The position numbers and the translations under genes were made by a program. Shown piece after piece: positions 1 to 8,518 of a stretch of DNA of 64,000 nt (the stretch's first letter is position 1; each line of letters starts with the position of its first letter). Below the pieces are notes generated by a model. It was not told the DNA's origin, searched no databases, and saw nothing but the letters and a program-made list of their open reading frames with translations. The stretch is from Panacagrimonas sp963975245 (GTDB lineage: Bacteria; Pseudomonadota; Gammaproteobacteria; Nevskiales; Nevskiaceae): positions 620,001 through 684,000 of the forward strand of contig CAXBFJ010000001.1 in assembly GCA_963975245.1 (NCBI GenBank), written 5' to 3'.

Positions 1-2
1 AG

Positions 3-272
3 CTTGCGAATCTTGCTACACGCGCGGGTGATCTCGGCGCACGATTCAAGATTCATGCGCCTCTGATGACCATGTCAAAAGCTCAGATCATTTCCGAAGG
101 CATCGCTTTGGGCGTTGATTATGCGCAGACCGTGTCCTGTTATCGGGCAGACGCCGATGGCCATGCGTGTGGGTCCTGCGACTCATGCAGGCTTAGAAAG
201 CAGGGCTTTCTGGAGGCGGGAGTAGAAGATCCAACCTCTTATTTCACTCAGGGTGCCACTAAAGCGTCCTGA
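3..272 (+). CDS. queC: 7-cyano-7-deazaguanine synthase QueC, C-terminal part (5' truncated by window)
   Basis: This is the end of QueC, which converts 7-carboxy-7-deazaguanine to preQ0 in queuosine biosynthesis. The frame is open from base 3, so the gene begins outside the window; the ATG codons at 66 and 72 are internal. The visible part has the family's ANLATRAG-like stretch, the FKIHAPL segment, and the C-terminal zinc site (SCY, then CGSC and SCRLR, four cysteines in all) followed by a GF(L/A)EAGVEDPT-type ending. It is followed by a tRNA-Lys gene on the same strand. Confidence 0.93.
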   Translation, partial: LANLATRAGDLGARFKIHAPLMTMSKAQIISEGIALGVDYAQTVSCYRADADGHACGSCDSCRLRKQGFLEAGVEDPTSYFTQGATKAS

Positions 273-326
273 TCAAGTATCATGCGCGGCCCGCGTAGCG
301 GGGCGGAGACTCGAATCCTCTTCAGG

Positions 327-399
327 GGGTCGTTAGCTCAGTTGGTAGAGCACTGGACTTTTAATCCATTGGTCGTAGGTTCGAGCCCTACACGACCCA
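327..399 (+). tRNA. tRNA-Lys (anticodon TTT)
   Basis: A complete cloverleaf can be folded. The 7-bp acceptor stem is GGGTCGT (327-333) with ACGACCC (392-398), and A399 is the discriminator. The D arm contains TAGCTCAGTTGGTAGAGC, the anticodon loop is CTTTTAA with anticodon TTT, and the T arm contains GGTTCGAGCC. The first anticodon-stem pair is a C-T mismatch. The 3' CCA is not encoded and must be added after transcription. Confidence 0.97.
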
Positions 400-519
400 A
401 ATCTCCGCACCAGTTTCGCACTGGATCTGCGTATTCTTGATACCCGCGCCGGACATGCGTTTGCTGCGGCATTGATTCTCCAAGGCAGCGCATTGACATC
501 CACCCGATGCCAGAGATGA

Positions 520-1146
520 TTACTCCTTGAGTATGTCGGCGAATAGGTGCCGAACTTTCTGAACCTTGGGCATGGATACTCCGGCAATATACGGTTGACC
601 GGGGTTCAGTGCCGCGTAGTTCTGGTGATACGCCTCAGCCGGGAAGAAGTGCTCCAGCTTTTCCAGTCGGGTCACAATCTTGCTATTGAACACTTTGCTC
701 TGATCCAGCAACTGGATGTATTCCTCGGCAACGCGTTTCTGCTCATCACTTGCCCAGAAAATCGTCGATCGATACTGGCGGCCTTGATCATTTCCCTGAC
801 GGTCCAGCTGTGTGGGGTCGTGTGCTGCGCTGAAGAAGACCTTCAGCAGGCGCCCAAAACTGATCTGAGCTGGGTCGTACTCGATCTGAATGACTTCGGC
901 GTGATCAGTTGCGCCCGAGCACACGGCGCCATAGTTTGCGCAGGCTTCCGAATCGCCGGCGTATCCAGAAACCACTGAGGACACCCCTTCAAGCTCCCGA
1001 AAAACAGCTTCTACGCACCAGAAGCATCCGCCTCCCAGAACGAGACTCTGCACTCCAGAGGATGCCTGAAGATCATTTGGCGGCTCAGGGAATGCCATAT
1101 GAGGGGCGGCCCGGTTCTCGCCAGGCAGTGCACATTGCTCGCTCAT
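520..1146 (-). CDS. msrA: peptide-methionine (S)-S-oxide reductase MsrA
   Basis: Reduces the S-epimer of methionine sulfoxide in proteins, an oxidative-damage repair role in the cytosol. The 208-residue product has the signature GGGCFWCVEAVF with the catalytic Cys at residue 41. The family segments GYAGD, YGAVCSGATDHAEVI and the long ...YHQNYAALNPGQPYI... block follow. The 38 residues before the motif form a poorly conserved N-terminal extension, so a later start (Met17) is possible. No separate msrB is seen. It is convergent with the tRNA-Lys transcript and stands alone. Confidence 0.95.
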   Translation of the reverse strand: MSEQCALPGENRAAPHMAFPEPPNDLQASSGVQSLVLGGGCFWCVEAVFRELEGVSSVVSGYAGDSEACANYGAVCSGATDHAEVIQIEYDPAQISFGRLLKVFFSAAHDPTQLDRQGNDQGRQYRSTIFWASDEQKRVAEEYIQLLDQSKVFNSKIVTRLEKLEHFFPAEAYHQNYAALNPGQPYIAGVSMPKVQKVRHLFADILKE

Positions 1147-1265
1147 GGTGTCGTCTCCACATTCATTTCCGTCTTGGACGTAAATATTCTGCCTCTTTCA
1201 CGCATTGAGTGGCGCTGTCTCTGGACGAACTGTCAGAAGAGCTGAACGCTTGAGCGACGAAGGCC

Positions 1266-2234
1266 TCAGGAATTGGGGAACAGCACGGCAGGATCGTTGA
1301 CCAGCATGGTTTCGACCCTGATCGATGGTCTGCGCTTACGCATGTGCTCGAAGAATTGATCAAGTCGAACAACAAAGGGGATCGGAACGAGTTTCTTGCT
1401 CAGTGGGCGCGAGAAATCGTCCCAGTGAATGGGGATGACGCGCGTCGCGCCAACGGTATCCAGCGTCTCTCGCAGGTAGATATCGAGTTCGTCGATCATG
1501 GCCAGGCTAAGGAAGGCGACGTCTGCACGCATGCCATCCAATGCGCCAGGCTTGAAGCCGGCACTGCCGTGATGCAGTAATGAGCCTTGCAGGTGATCAA
1601 TCAGGATGGAGTAGGTTCCACCCAGTTTGTAGTCAAGATAGTGCGCAGGCATCGTCAGTGGCGCGTCAATGTTGCCGGTGGGAGCGCCGCCGCTTTTGCC
1701 TGCATGTTCGCTGGCAAGAAAACGCACCTGGAAATTACCCATTTCCTGAGCTTGAGTGGTGTCTGCCACCATCAGCTGAGACTCCGGAAGCCCAGCGGAT
1801 CGCCCGATGTTCAATGTGCTCTCGGAGCCGATCAGTTTGGCACCGGTCAGCCGTGCCACCACGCCGGCGTCCATGGCGTGGTCATAGTGCGAATGCGAAA
1901 TCAGCACGGCATCCAGCTTTTCAATTTTGAGCTTGCTCAATGCATCCTTGATCGCTGCCTCGTCCGGTCTGATTTCGCGATTGAAGGCCATGCGGAGCAG
2001 GCCGGGCGGGCGCGAGAAGAAGGGGTCGATCATGATGGCATTGCGGCCGTCCTGGACCAGCAGTCCGGCGACACCCAGCCAGGTTGCGGTAAGTGCGACC
2101 GGATGCGCAGGGCCTGCCTTGGTGATCAGTTGCTGATGATACTCACGCAAGCCCGGTCGCTCGAACCAGGCGGCCATGAAAATAACCAGAAGTGCGACGG
2201 CAGAAATAAGGAGAATGCGTCGAATACGACTCAT
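1266..2234 (-). CDS. membrane-anchored metallo-beta-lactamase-fold hydrolase
   Basis: A 322-residue MBL-fold protein. Residues 5-23 form one hydrophobic segment (signal anchor) behind a short Arg-rich start, so the catalytic domain probably lies outside the inner membrane. The metal-binding motif SHSHYDH sits at 113-119, after a TWLGVAGLLVQDG...IMIDP beta-strand pair typical of UlaG-like or phosphodiesterase-like members. Later histidines (ASEHAG, and PIHWDDF near the C-terminus) fit the remaining metal ligands. The substrate cannot be told from sequence. It lies 18 bp after the TetR gene on the same strand and could share its transcript. Confidence 0.8.
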   Translation of the reverse strand: MSRIRRILLISAVALLVIFMAAWFERPGLREYHQQLITKAGPAHPVALTATWLGVAGLLVQDGRNAIMIDPFFSRPPGLLRMAFNREIRPDEAAIKDALSKLKIEKLDAVLISHSHYDHAMDAGVVARLTGAKLIGSESTLNIGRSAGLPESQLMVADTTQAQEMGNFQVRFLASEHAGKSGGAPTGNIDAPLTMPAHYLDYKLGGTYSILIDHLQGSLLHHGSAGFKPGALDGMRADVAFLSLAMIDELDIYLRETLDTVGATRVIPIHWDDFSRPLSKKLVPIPFVVRLDQFFEHMRKRRPSIRVETMLVNDPAVLFPNS

Positions 2235-2252
2235 GGCGGTGTCGAAGTTTTC

Positions 2253-2924
2253 CTAGTTGTTGGGCACGCGGCCAAATTTTTGGATGATTCCGTCAAACAG
2301 CAGCATCGTGGTGTCCAGGACGGTAGACTGCCCCGGATGATACCCGTCGGCGATCCAGCGCATTGCAATATGTACTGTCGCTCCGATCAAGCCACTAGCG
2401 ATGAGATTCATGTCCGGGATGTGACTAGAGGAGCGACGCGAACTGGAGGCTGTCATTTGTTCGAGCAGGGTAGCAAAGCGCAGGGTCGCGGCCTGTGCCC
2501 GTCTTTCCATGCGAGGGCTCACTGTCAGGACTTCCACCATCAATATGCGCGCGACTCTGCAATCTTCCCTGAGCAAGCCATAAAAAACATCAAGTCCGGC
2601 CCGAGCCATTTCGCTCAGTTTCGGCGCATATGGTGTGGAGGCGGTGAGAAACAAACCTTGCAGCCGTTCAACGGCGTCTTCATAGACAGCCGCAAACAGG
2701 TCTTCGCGTCCGGCAAACGATTCGTAAAAATAACGTTCAGTCAGTTTGGCCTGTTGGCACAACTGCTTGACCGTGACCGCGTGATATCCGTCGTCGCCGA
2801 AGCAGATCAGGCCGGCATCAATGAACTGCTGACGACGCTCGGCAACGCGTTCTTGCGCGGAGACGCCGCGATAGGGGCGCTTTCGTCTTGGGTTTGTGGC
2901 TTTACTTGGGGTGGTCTTACTCAT
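2253..2924 (-). CDS. TetR-family transcriptional regulator
   Basis: A 223-residue repressor-type protein. Residues 27-70 form the TetR DNA-binding domain (RQQFIDAGLICFGDDGYHAV, then a helix-turn-helix ending TERYFYESFAGREDLF). The rest is the variable ligand-binding domain. I chose the ATG at 2924 because the longer reading from 2972 would put the palindromic sites at 2947-2980 inside the coding region and gives an unconserved Cys-rich start; no strong ribosome site marks either. Divergent from the SDR-WS/DGAT genes, it probably controls itself and those lipid genes, with an acyl-type ligand as a guess. Confidence 0.85.
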   Translation of the reverse strand: MSKTTPSKATNPRRKRPYRGVSAQERVAERRQQFIDAGLICFGDDGYHAVTVKQLCQQAKLTERYFYESFAGREDLFAAVYEDAVERLQGLFLTASTPYAPKLSEMARAGLDVFYGLLREDCRVARILMVEVLTVSPRMERRAQAATLRFATLLEQMTASSSRRSSSHIPDMNLIASGLIGATVHIAMRWIADGYHPGQSTVLDTTMLLFDGIIQKFGRVPNN

Positions 2925-2946
2925 GGATGAAGATTGACATGGTTCA

Positions 2947-2980
2947 TTGTCACAAATAAAGTGACAACACATCTTGTCAC
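2947..2980. promoter_or_regulatory. palindromic operator-like sites in TetR divergent promoter region
   Basis: A perfect inverted repeat TTGTCAC (2947-2953) and GTGACAA (2961-2967) is separated by 7 AT-rich bases. A further TTGTCAC stands at 2974-2980, 27 bp after the first, and is followed by a similar AT-rich stretch but a degraded second half-site. Position just upstream of the TetR start and the symmetry are typical of an autoregulatory TetR operator. Binding is inferred. Confidence 0.65.
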
Positions 2981-3258
2981 TAAATAAAGGGTCGCGATCA
3001 GGCCTGTCGGGGAGTAGGGCGGCATGTCAGTCATTCCATTGGCGTCTTGTCTGCAAGCACGTCATGACACGGACACCCTGGTCGCCGGCCTGGCGAACTG
3101 CTTCAGGGCTTTTCAGCTTGAGCGCGTGTCTCCGCTCCAGATCCTAAATGAGGCAGGTTCGTGCGCATCGTCTGCGCCTGCTGACATCGTTACCAGCATC
3201 CAATGCTGAACCGGTACACCACTTCAGATTGCAACCCACAACAGGAGCGCTTATCCCC
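2981..3258. other. intergenic region between tetR and SDR gene
   Basis: No convincing gene. Short open frames here have no family features and no codon pattern that I trust. The region must carry the promoter for the SDR-WS/DGAT genes. The last part has a ribosome-binding AGGAG at about 3243-3247, upstream of the ATG at 3259. Confidence 0.5.
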
Positions 3259-4116
3259 ATGAAATCATTCGATCAGAAAGTAGCCGCTGTCACCGGCGCC
3301 GGCTCCGGTATGGGCAGGGAGCTGTGTATTCAGTTGGTCCAGCAGGGCTGTAGTGTCGCCGCCAGCGACGTTAACGAAGCGGGGCTGGCTGAGACCGTCA
3401 CGATGGCCGAGGCTGTCTGTAGCAACGGCGCGCGAATCACCTCCAAAAAGCTGGACGTCTCGGACAGGGAGTCGGTCCATGCCTGGGCTGACGAAGTCGT
3501 TGCAGACCACGGGAAGGTCAATCTGATTTTCAATAACGCCGGTGTGGCGCACGGCGCGACCATCGAATCTGCGAGTTACGAAGATTTCGAGTGGATCATG
3601 GGCATTAACTTTTGGGGCGTTGTATACGGCACCAAGGCTTTCCTGCCGCATTTGAAGGCCTCAGGTGAAGGTCACGTCATCAATACATCCAGTGTCTTTG
3701 GCCTGATTGGCGTGCCGACACAGGGCACCTACAACGCCACCAAATTTGCGGTTCGGGGTTTCACGGAGGCTTTGCGCCAAGAACTTGATCTGCAGGGGTC
3801 AGCCGTAAGCGCAACCAGTGTTCACCCGGGCGGTATCAAGACCAACATCGCCAACGCTGCGCGCTTTGACGACAGCGCTTCAAGCATTACCGGGCAGAGT
3901 CAGGAAGACAGCAAGCGCAATTTCGAGAAGCTCTTCCGAACGACCGCTGCCGACGCTGCTGCCGTGATCCTGAAGGGTGTGAAGAAGAATTCGCGACGCG
4001 TTCTCATCGGCTCGGATGCCTATCTGATCGATACCATGCAGCGCATCCTGCCATCGACCTATCAACGTCTGCTGGGAAGCGCCGCCAAGCGTCAGAAGAA
4101 TAAGAGCAGGGGTTGA
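3259..4116 (+). CDS. SDR-family oxidoreductase
   Basis: A 285-residue classical short-chain dehydrogenase/reductase that uses NAD(P)(H). It shows the TGAGSGMG cofactor loop (12-19), NNAG (92-95), a catalytic Ser in INTSSVFG, and the YNATK pair (Tyr158, Lys162). The substrate is unknown; many neighbours of WS/DGAT genes act on acyl or sterol-type substrates. The start is the ATG at 3259 behind AGGAG; the frame is open further upstream but that part is not SDR-like. It is 105 bp before the WS/DGAT gene and divergent from tetR. Confidence 0.88.
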   Translation: MKSFDQKVAAVTGAGSGMGRELCIQLVQQGCSVAASDVNEAGLAETVTMAEAVCSNGARITSKKLDVSDRESVHAWADEVVADHGKVNLIFNNAGVAHGATIESASYEDFEWIMGINFWGVVYGTKAFLPHLKASGEGHVINTSSVFGLIGVPTQGTYNATKFAVRGFTEALRQELDLQGSAVSATSVHPGGIKTNIANAARFDDSASSITGQSQEDSKRNFEKLFRTTAADAAAVILKGVKKNSRRVLIGSDAYLIDTMQRILPSTYQRLLGSAAKRQKNKSRG

Positions 4117-4221
4117 TCTTCGGGCTCCTCCCGCACGGCGCTGCGGTTTTGCAATTGCCGGACTCGCGTTGCAGGCTTGCCGCTGAAACAACAGCGGCGC
4201 AAAAGTCGCGGGAGGAGCCCA

Positions 4222-5577
4222 TTGAAGTCATTGAGTCCGCTCGACCAGGCGTTTCTGGTCCTCGAACGTCGTAACCAGCCCATGCATGTGGGCGGTCTAT
4301 TGCTGTTTACGCCTCCTGAGGGCGCCACACCCGAGGACATCCGCAAAATGGCGGAGGACATGCGTGCCAATGAGGATGCGCAGCCTCCCTTCAATATGCG
4401 GCTTTCCCGCAAGCTCGGCGTGCCCATGTGGACGCCGGACAAGGAGTTCGACCTTTCGCATCATTTCCGGCATATCGCGCTCCCGCAGCCCGGGCGCATT
4501 CGCGAACTGCTGGCCATGGTTTCGACGCTGCATTCAAGCTTGCTGGATCGCGAGTTTCCTCTATGGGAAACAACGCTTATTGAAGGCGTCGCGGACGGGC
4601 GTTTCGCGTTGTACAACAAGATGCATCACTCGCTGGTCGACGGCGTCGCCAGCATGCGCCTGACAGAAGCCATCCTGTCGGCCAATCCTGATGCAAGAAA
4701 CATGGCGCCGCCCTGGGCCATCAAGCGCTATTCAAAGGCGAAGCGGGCAGGGATACCCGGGCCCACCAGCGCGATCAGCAATGCGATCTCTCAGGTTCGC
4801 ACACAGGCCCGGTCTGTTCCCGCCGTGACAAAGGCCTTGCTCAGCACCTTTCAGCAGGCACGCAAGGAGCCCGAATTTGGCGCCTTGTTCCAGGCACCCG
4901 TCACTATCTTCAATCGCAAGATTGGTAACGCCAGACGCTTTGCCGCGCAGTCATGGCCGATGAGTCGCGTGCGCACGATCAGCAAGAAACTCGGATGCAC
5001 GATCAATGATGTCGTGCTTGCCATGTGCTCGTCCGCGCTTCGCACCTACCTGATCGAACAGGACGCGCTGCCATCAAAGCCGCTGATCACGATGATGCCG
5101 ATGAGTCTGCGCAAGGACGATAGTGATGGCGGTAACCAGATCAGCATGGTGCTGGCGAATCTGGCGACGCATCTTTCTGATCCGGCAGAACGGCTGGCCC
5201 TGATCCGTCGCAGTGTGCAGGCCTCCAAACAGCGACTTGGGCAGATGTCCACGTCGGAAATCATGAACTACACCGCCCTACTTGCAGGGCCGTCAGGGCT
5301 GAACATGATTACCGGCGTTGCGCCAGAAAAGCAGCTCTACAACGTGATCATTTCCAATGTGCCTGGGCCCAAGCGAACCCTGTACTGGAATGGTGCAAAG
5401 ATGGACGGTATGTATCCGGTGTCCATTCCATTCAACGGCATGGCGCTGAACATCACCCTTGTAAGCTATGACGACCAGTTGAATTTTGGTCTGACCGCCT
5501 GCAGACGGTCTGTTCCCCATGTCCAGCGGCTGCTGGAATACCTGGAGCAGGGACTGCTTGAGCTGGAGAAGCTGTAG
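4222..5577 (+). CDS. wax ester synthase / diacylglycerol acyltransferase (WS/DGAT)
   Basis: Acyl-CoA:alcohol or acyl-CoA:diacylglycerol acyltransferase that makes storage wax esters or triacylglycerol. The 451-residue protein begins with the family opening LSPLDQAFLVLE and has the catalytic HHxxxDG motif (HHSLVDG, 135-141). It also has the conserved NDVVLA segment and NVPGP near the C-terminus. I chose TTG at 4222 because GGGAGGAG lies a few bases upstream; TTG at 4177 or 4231 are alternatives. Together with two SDRs, an esterase and a TetR regulator it suggests a neutral-lipid module. Confidence 0.92.
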   Translation: MKSLSPLDQAFLVLERRNQPMHVGGLLLFTPPEGATPEDIRKMAEDMRANEDAQPPFNMRLSRKLGVPMWTPDKEFDLSHHFRHIALPQPGRIRELLAMVSTLHSSLLDREFPLWETTLIEGVADGRFALYNKMHHSLVDGVASMRLTEAILSANPDARNMAPPWAIKRYSKAKRAGIPGPTSAISNAISQVRTQARSVPAVTKALLSTFQQARKEPEFGALFQAPVTIFNRKIGNARRFAAQSWPMSRVRTISKKLGCTINDVVLAMCSSALRTYLIEQDALPSKPLITMMPMSLRKDDSDGGNQISMVLANLATHLSDPAERLALIRRSVQASKQRLGQMSTSEIMNYTALLAGPSGLNMITGVAPEKQLYNVIISNVPGPKRTLYWNGAKMDGMYPVSIPFNGMALNITLVSYDDQLNFGLTACRRSVPHVQRLLEYLEQGLLELEKL

Positions 5578-5605
5578 CCGGCCGGCGAGGGGGAACAGTT
5601 GCAGG

Positions 5606-6394
5606 TCAGGCCTGCGACAACTTCGCAGTAACAGCGCGATGCAAGCGATCGGGCAGAAAACAGGTGGCTCTGTAGAGGGCATGTGTTTGTGCCCCAACCA
5701 GCCAATGAACCTTGTGGCGGCCGCGATGGTGGGCAGCCTTCCAGATGGTGCGCGCCACGTCTTGCGCTGTCAGTCTGACGCCCAGCGATTTGAGTGAAGC
5801 CAGATCCAGACCATCAACCATGTTGGTTTTGACAAACAAGGGCCAGATGTCGCTGACCCGAATGCCGTGTTTCCGCCACTCCAGATCCAATGCTTCGGTG
5901 AGTCCGCGAACGGCAAATTTGGTGGACGAGTAGCTGGCCAGATCGGCCGCGCCATAAATGGCAGAGGCTGAGGCCAGGTTGATCAGGCGCGCATCATCGC
6001 TGTCACGCAGATAGCTGAAAGCGCGGTGGCATCCATTCATGACGCCCTTTAGATTGACCTCCACAATCGCATGATGGGCGTCAAGTTCAATCTCCTCGAA
6101 TGAGCCGGATTGCGCGATGCCCGCGTTGTTGAGCAGCACGTTCAACTGACCGCCGCTGCGTTGAGTAAAGGCTGCAAGCTGCGTGGCCCAGCCCTGAACA
6201 TCAACGACATCCAGCTTGCCGGCGTGTGTTGTATTTGGGCCCAGCTCATCTGCAAGGCGCTGCACAGCATCGGTGTCCACATCGTACAAACCCACGAACC
6301 AACCGCCTTCATGAAAGAGCTTGGCCGTTGCTCTCCCAATGCCTTGGGCAGCGCCGGTGATGAAAATCGATTTCGTGCGTTGGCCGGAAGTCAT
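5606..6394 (-). CDS. SDR-family oxidoreductase
   Basis: A 262-residue NAD(P)-dependent short-chain dehydrogenase. The cofactor loop is TGAAQGIG (13-20), then LLNNAGIAQSG (NNAG 89-92), a Ser in NLASASAIYG, and YSSTK with Tyr155 and Lys159. The C-terminal tail is basic and hydrophobic. Its start codon directly abuts the stop of the upstream hydrolase gene (6394/6395), so the two are translated from one message. It is convergent with the WS/DGAT gene, 28 bp apart. The substrate is not evident. Confidence 0.88.
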   Translation of the reverse strand: MTSGQRTKSIFITGAAQGIGRATAKLFHEGGWFVGLYDVDTDAVQRLADELGPNTTHAGKLDVVDVQGWATQLAAFTQRSGGQLNVLLNNAGIAQSGSFEEIELDAHHAIVEVNLKGVMNGCHRAFSYLRDSDDARLINLASASAIYGAADLASYSSTKFAVRGLTEALDLEWRKHGIRVSDIWPLFVKTNMVDGLDLASLKSLGVRLTAQDVARTIWKAAHHRGRHKVHWLVGAQTHALYRATCFLPDRLHRAVTAKLSQA

Positions 6395-7318
6395 CTATGA
6401 GTCCTGCGTTTCGGTGGACCGAGCACTGCCCAGCGACTCCCAATGCCGTGTCATGAATTGACCCATTCGCACCAGTGCCTGGTCCGCTACATCCAGCAGG
6501 CCACCATGGATCTGGTAGTCATGCCACATGTCCGGTTCTATCTCCAGTGTCACGTCCACCCCGACGGCTTTGGCATTGGCGGCAAGGCGTTCGGAATCGC
6601 TGAGTAGAATTTCGTCCGCACCAACCTGAATCAGAAGTGGCGGCAAGCTGCGGAGCTCAGCAAACAGAGGTGATATGCGTGCGTCGCGCTTCTGCAGTCC
6701 GCTGCGATAGGCGTCCGCGGCGCGGCGCAGCCAGTGGGTGCTGAGCATGGGATCCTTTGCGGCCAAGCGCTGGACGCTTTCTCCGGACAGAGACAAGTCT
6801 GTCCATGGCGAAATCAGGGCAATGCTTGCGGGCAAGGGCTGACGATCGTTCATCAGTGCCAGCACCGTGCTCAGCACCAGACCAGCGCCAGCAGAGTCAC
6901 CCGCAAAGGAAATATCCTGGGGTCGAAAGCGCTGCAGCAGATTCCTGTACGCGCGCAGCGCATCTTCCATGCCCGCCGGATAAGGATTCTCCGGCGCCAG
7001 TCGGTACTCCAGCGCGAGAACGCTGGCGCCAGTATTCACCGCAAGGCGCGAAGTAATCGCCTTGTGGCTGTCGGCTGAACCGGTGGTATATCCGCCGCCA
7101 TGCAGATAAAGAATCACGCGGCCGAGATCGCGCTTCTTGCAGCGAACCCACTGCCCGGAAAAAGAAGGGCTCGCAGATTCAGTCGTGGTGTTGCGCGCGC
7201 GCAAGCTTGTTTCGGAGATAAAACCGAGCCACAGGCGCTGTATGCCAACAGGTAGTGGCAGGCTCATGACCCCTTTGAATGCAATCCTGAGGCTCAGCCG
7301 CAGCAAGATTCTGATCAA
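6395..7318 (-). CDS. alpha/beta hydrolase, hormone-sensitive-lipase (HSL) family esterase
   Basis: A 307-residue carboxylesterase of the HSL family. The oxyanion-hole motif HGGGY is at 73-77 and the nucleophile motif GDSAG at 140-144 (Ser142). Later acidic and His residues (ADEILLSDSERL, WHDYQIHGG) fit the rest of the triad. There is no clear signal peptide. It overlaps the end of mnmA by 4 bp at its 5' end and is followed without a gap by an SDR gene, so mnmA, esterase and SDR form a same-strand run. A role in turnover of lipid esters is likely but inferred. Confidence 0.9.
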   Translation of the reverse strand: MIRILLRLSLRIAFKGVMSLPLPVGIQRLWLGFISETSLRARNTTTESASPSFSGQWVRCKKRDLGRVILYLHGGGYTTGSADSHKAITSRLAVNTGASVLALEYRLAPENPYPAGMEDALRAYRNLLQRFRPQDISFAGDSAGAGLVLSTVLALMNDRQPLPASIALISPWTDLSLSGESVQRLAAKDPMLSTHWLRRAADAYRSGLQKRDARISPLFAELRSLPPLLIQVGADEILLSDSERLAANAKAVGVDVTLEIEPDMWHDYQIHGGLLDVADQALVRMGQFMTRHWESLGSARSTETQDS

Positions 7319-8442
7319 GCTATTTCCTTGTTCGGCGTCCGCGATGCAATAGAACGTGCGGACGGCGCAGTTGATTCAATTTGTCCGCCACCAAGGCAGT
7401 AGTTTCCATCATAGAGGACGCAGTACTGGCCCGGTGCTACTGCGCGCTGCGCAGAATCGAATTCCACCGTGACACTTCCGTCAGCTTCTTCTTGGGCTGT
7501 GCAGGCTTGCAGTGCCTGCCGATGACGAATGCGAGCCTGCAGTCTTGCGGGAAACTTTGCGCATCGTTCGATCCAGGAAAAAGGTCCGGTCTTCAGTGAT
7601 TGGCTCATCAGCAAAGGATGATGGGCTTCCTGCGACACTCGCAGCACCCCCGACTCCGTGTCTTTGGCCACCACGTACCAGGGTGCATCACGCGCGCCCC
7701 GCCTGCCGCCGATCGCCAGGCCGCGTCGCTGTCCCAGCGTATGAAACATCAAGCCTTGGTGCTGACCGACTTCGTTGCCGTCATCGTCAATCATCGGACC
7801 GGGCTCAGGTTTCAAATGATTTTCAAGAAACTGACGGAAGGGCCGCTCTCCGATGAAGCAAATGCCGGTGGAATCCTTCCGGCGATGATTGGGCAAGCCT
7901 GCAGCGCGCGCCAATTCTCGAACTTCCGGTTTGCTCAGTTCACCAATGGGAAACAGCACCTGCTCGAACTGCGCACGCTCGACCAAGGCGAGGAAATAGG
8001 TCTGATCCTTGTCCGGGGTCACTGATTGCAGCAGTCGCGGCCCTTGCGGGCTGTGCTCCAATTGAGCGTAGTGGCCGGTCGCAACGAAGTCTGCGCCCAG
8101 CCGCAATGCGTGATCGCGAAATGGTTTGAACTTGACCTCACGGTTGCACAACAAATCCGGGTTGGGCGTGCGCCCGACCTTGTACTCATCCAGGAAAGAC
8201 TGAAAGACGCGCTCCCGGTATTCTGCAGAGAAATCGACTCTGTGCAGGGTGATCCCCAATTCGTCCGCGACCTCACGGGCGGCCTGGAAATCTTCGGCCG
8301 CGGTGCAGTAGGCCTGCTCGTCTTCGGTCCAGTTCTGCATAAACATTCCAGACACGCGATAGCCCTGCTGCTGCAGGCGCCAGGCCGCAACCGCAGAATC
8401 AACGCCGCCGGAGAGTCCGACCATGACATGTGCTTTGCTCAT
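7315..8442 (-). CDS. mnmA: tRNA-specific 2-thiouridylase MnmA
   Basis: Thiolates U34 of tRNA-Lys, -Glu and -Gln using sulfur from a persulfide relay and ATP. The 375-residue protein has the PP-loop SGGVDS (11-16), the first catalytic Cys in TPNPDLLCN (Cys99), and the second in STGICFIG (Cys195). The start at 8442 gives the normal family N-terminus (MSKAHVMVGLSGG); the frame is open further upstream but without conservation. It is divergent from the DUF2868 gene with 76 bp between, and its 3' end overlaps the esterase gene by 4 bp. Confidence 0.96.
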   Translation of the reverse strand: MSKAHVMVGLSGGVDSAVAAWRLQQQGYRVSGMFMQNWTEDEQAYCTAAEDFQAAREVADELGITLHRVDFSAEYRERVFQSFLDEYKVGRTPNPDLLCNREVKFKPFRDHALRLGADFVATGHYAQLEHSPQGPRLLQSVTPDKDQTYFLALVERAQFEQVLFPIGELSKPEVRELARAAGLPNHRRKDSTGICFIGERPFRQFLENHLKPEPGPMIDDDGNEVGQHQGLMFHTLGQRRGLAIGGRRGARDAPWYVVAKDTESGVLRVSQEAHHPLLMSQSLKTGPFSWIERCAKFPARLQARIRHRQALQACTAQEEADGSVTVEFDSAQRAVAPGQYCVLYDGNYCLGGGQIESTAPSARSIASRTPNKEIA

Positions 8443-8518
8443 GGACGTAATGATCGGCCATATGGCAGGTAATTGGCAGGGCAGGCGTTTTACTGCAGTG
8501 CCGGTATAGTCCGCCTGT

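Noticed and set aside
1587..2930. 447-codon open frame on the plus strand
   Set aside because: It runs antisense to the metallo-beta-lactamase-fold and TetR genes and has no recognisable domain.
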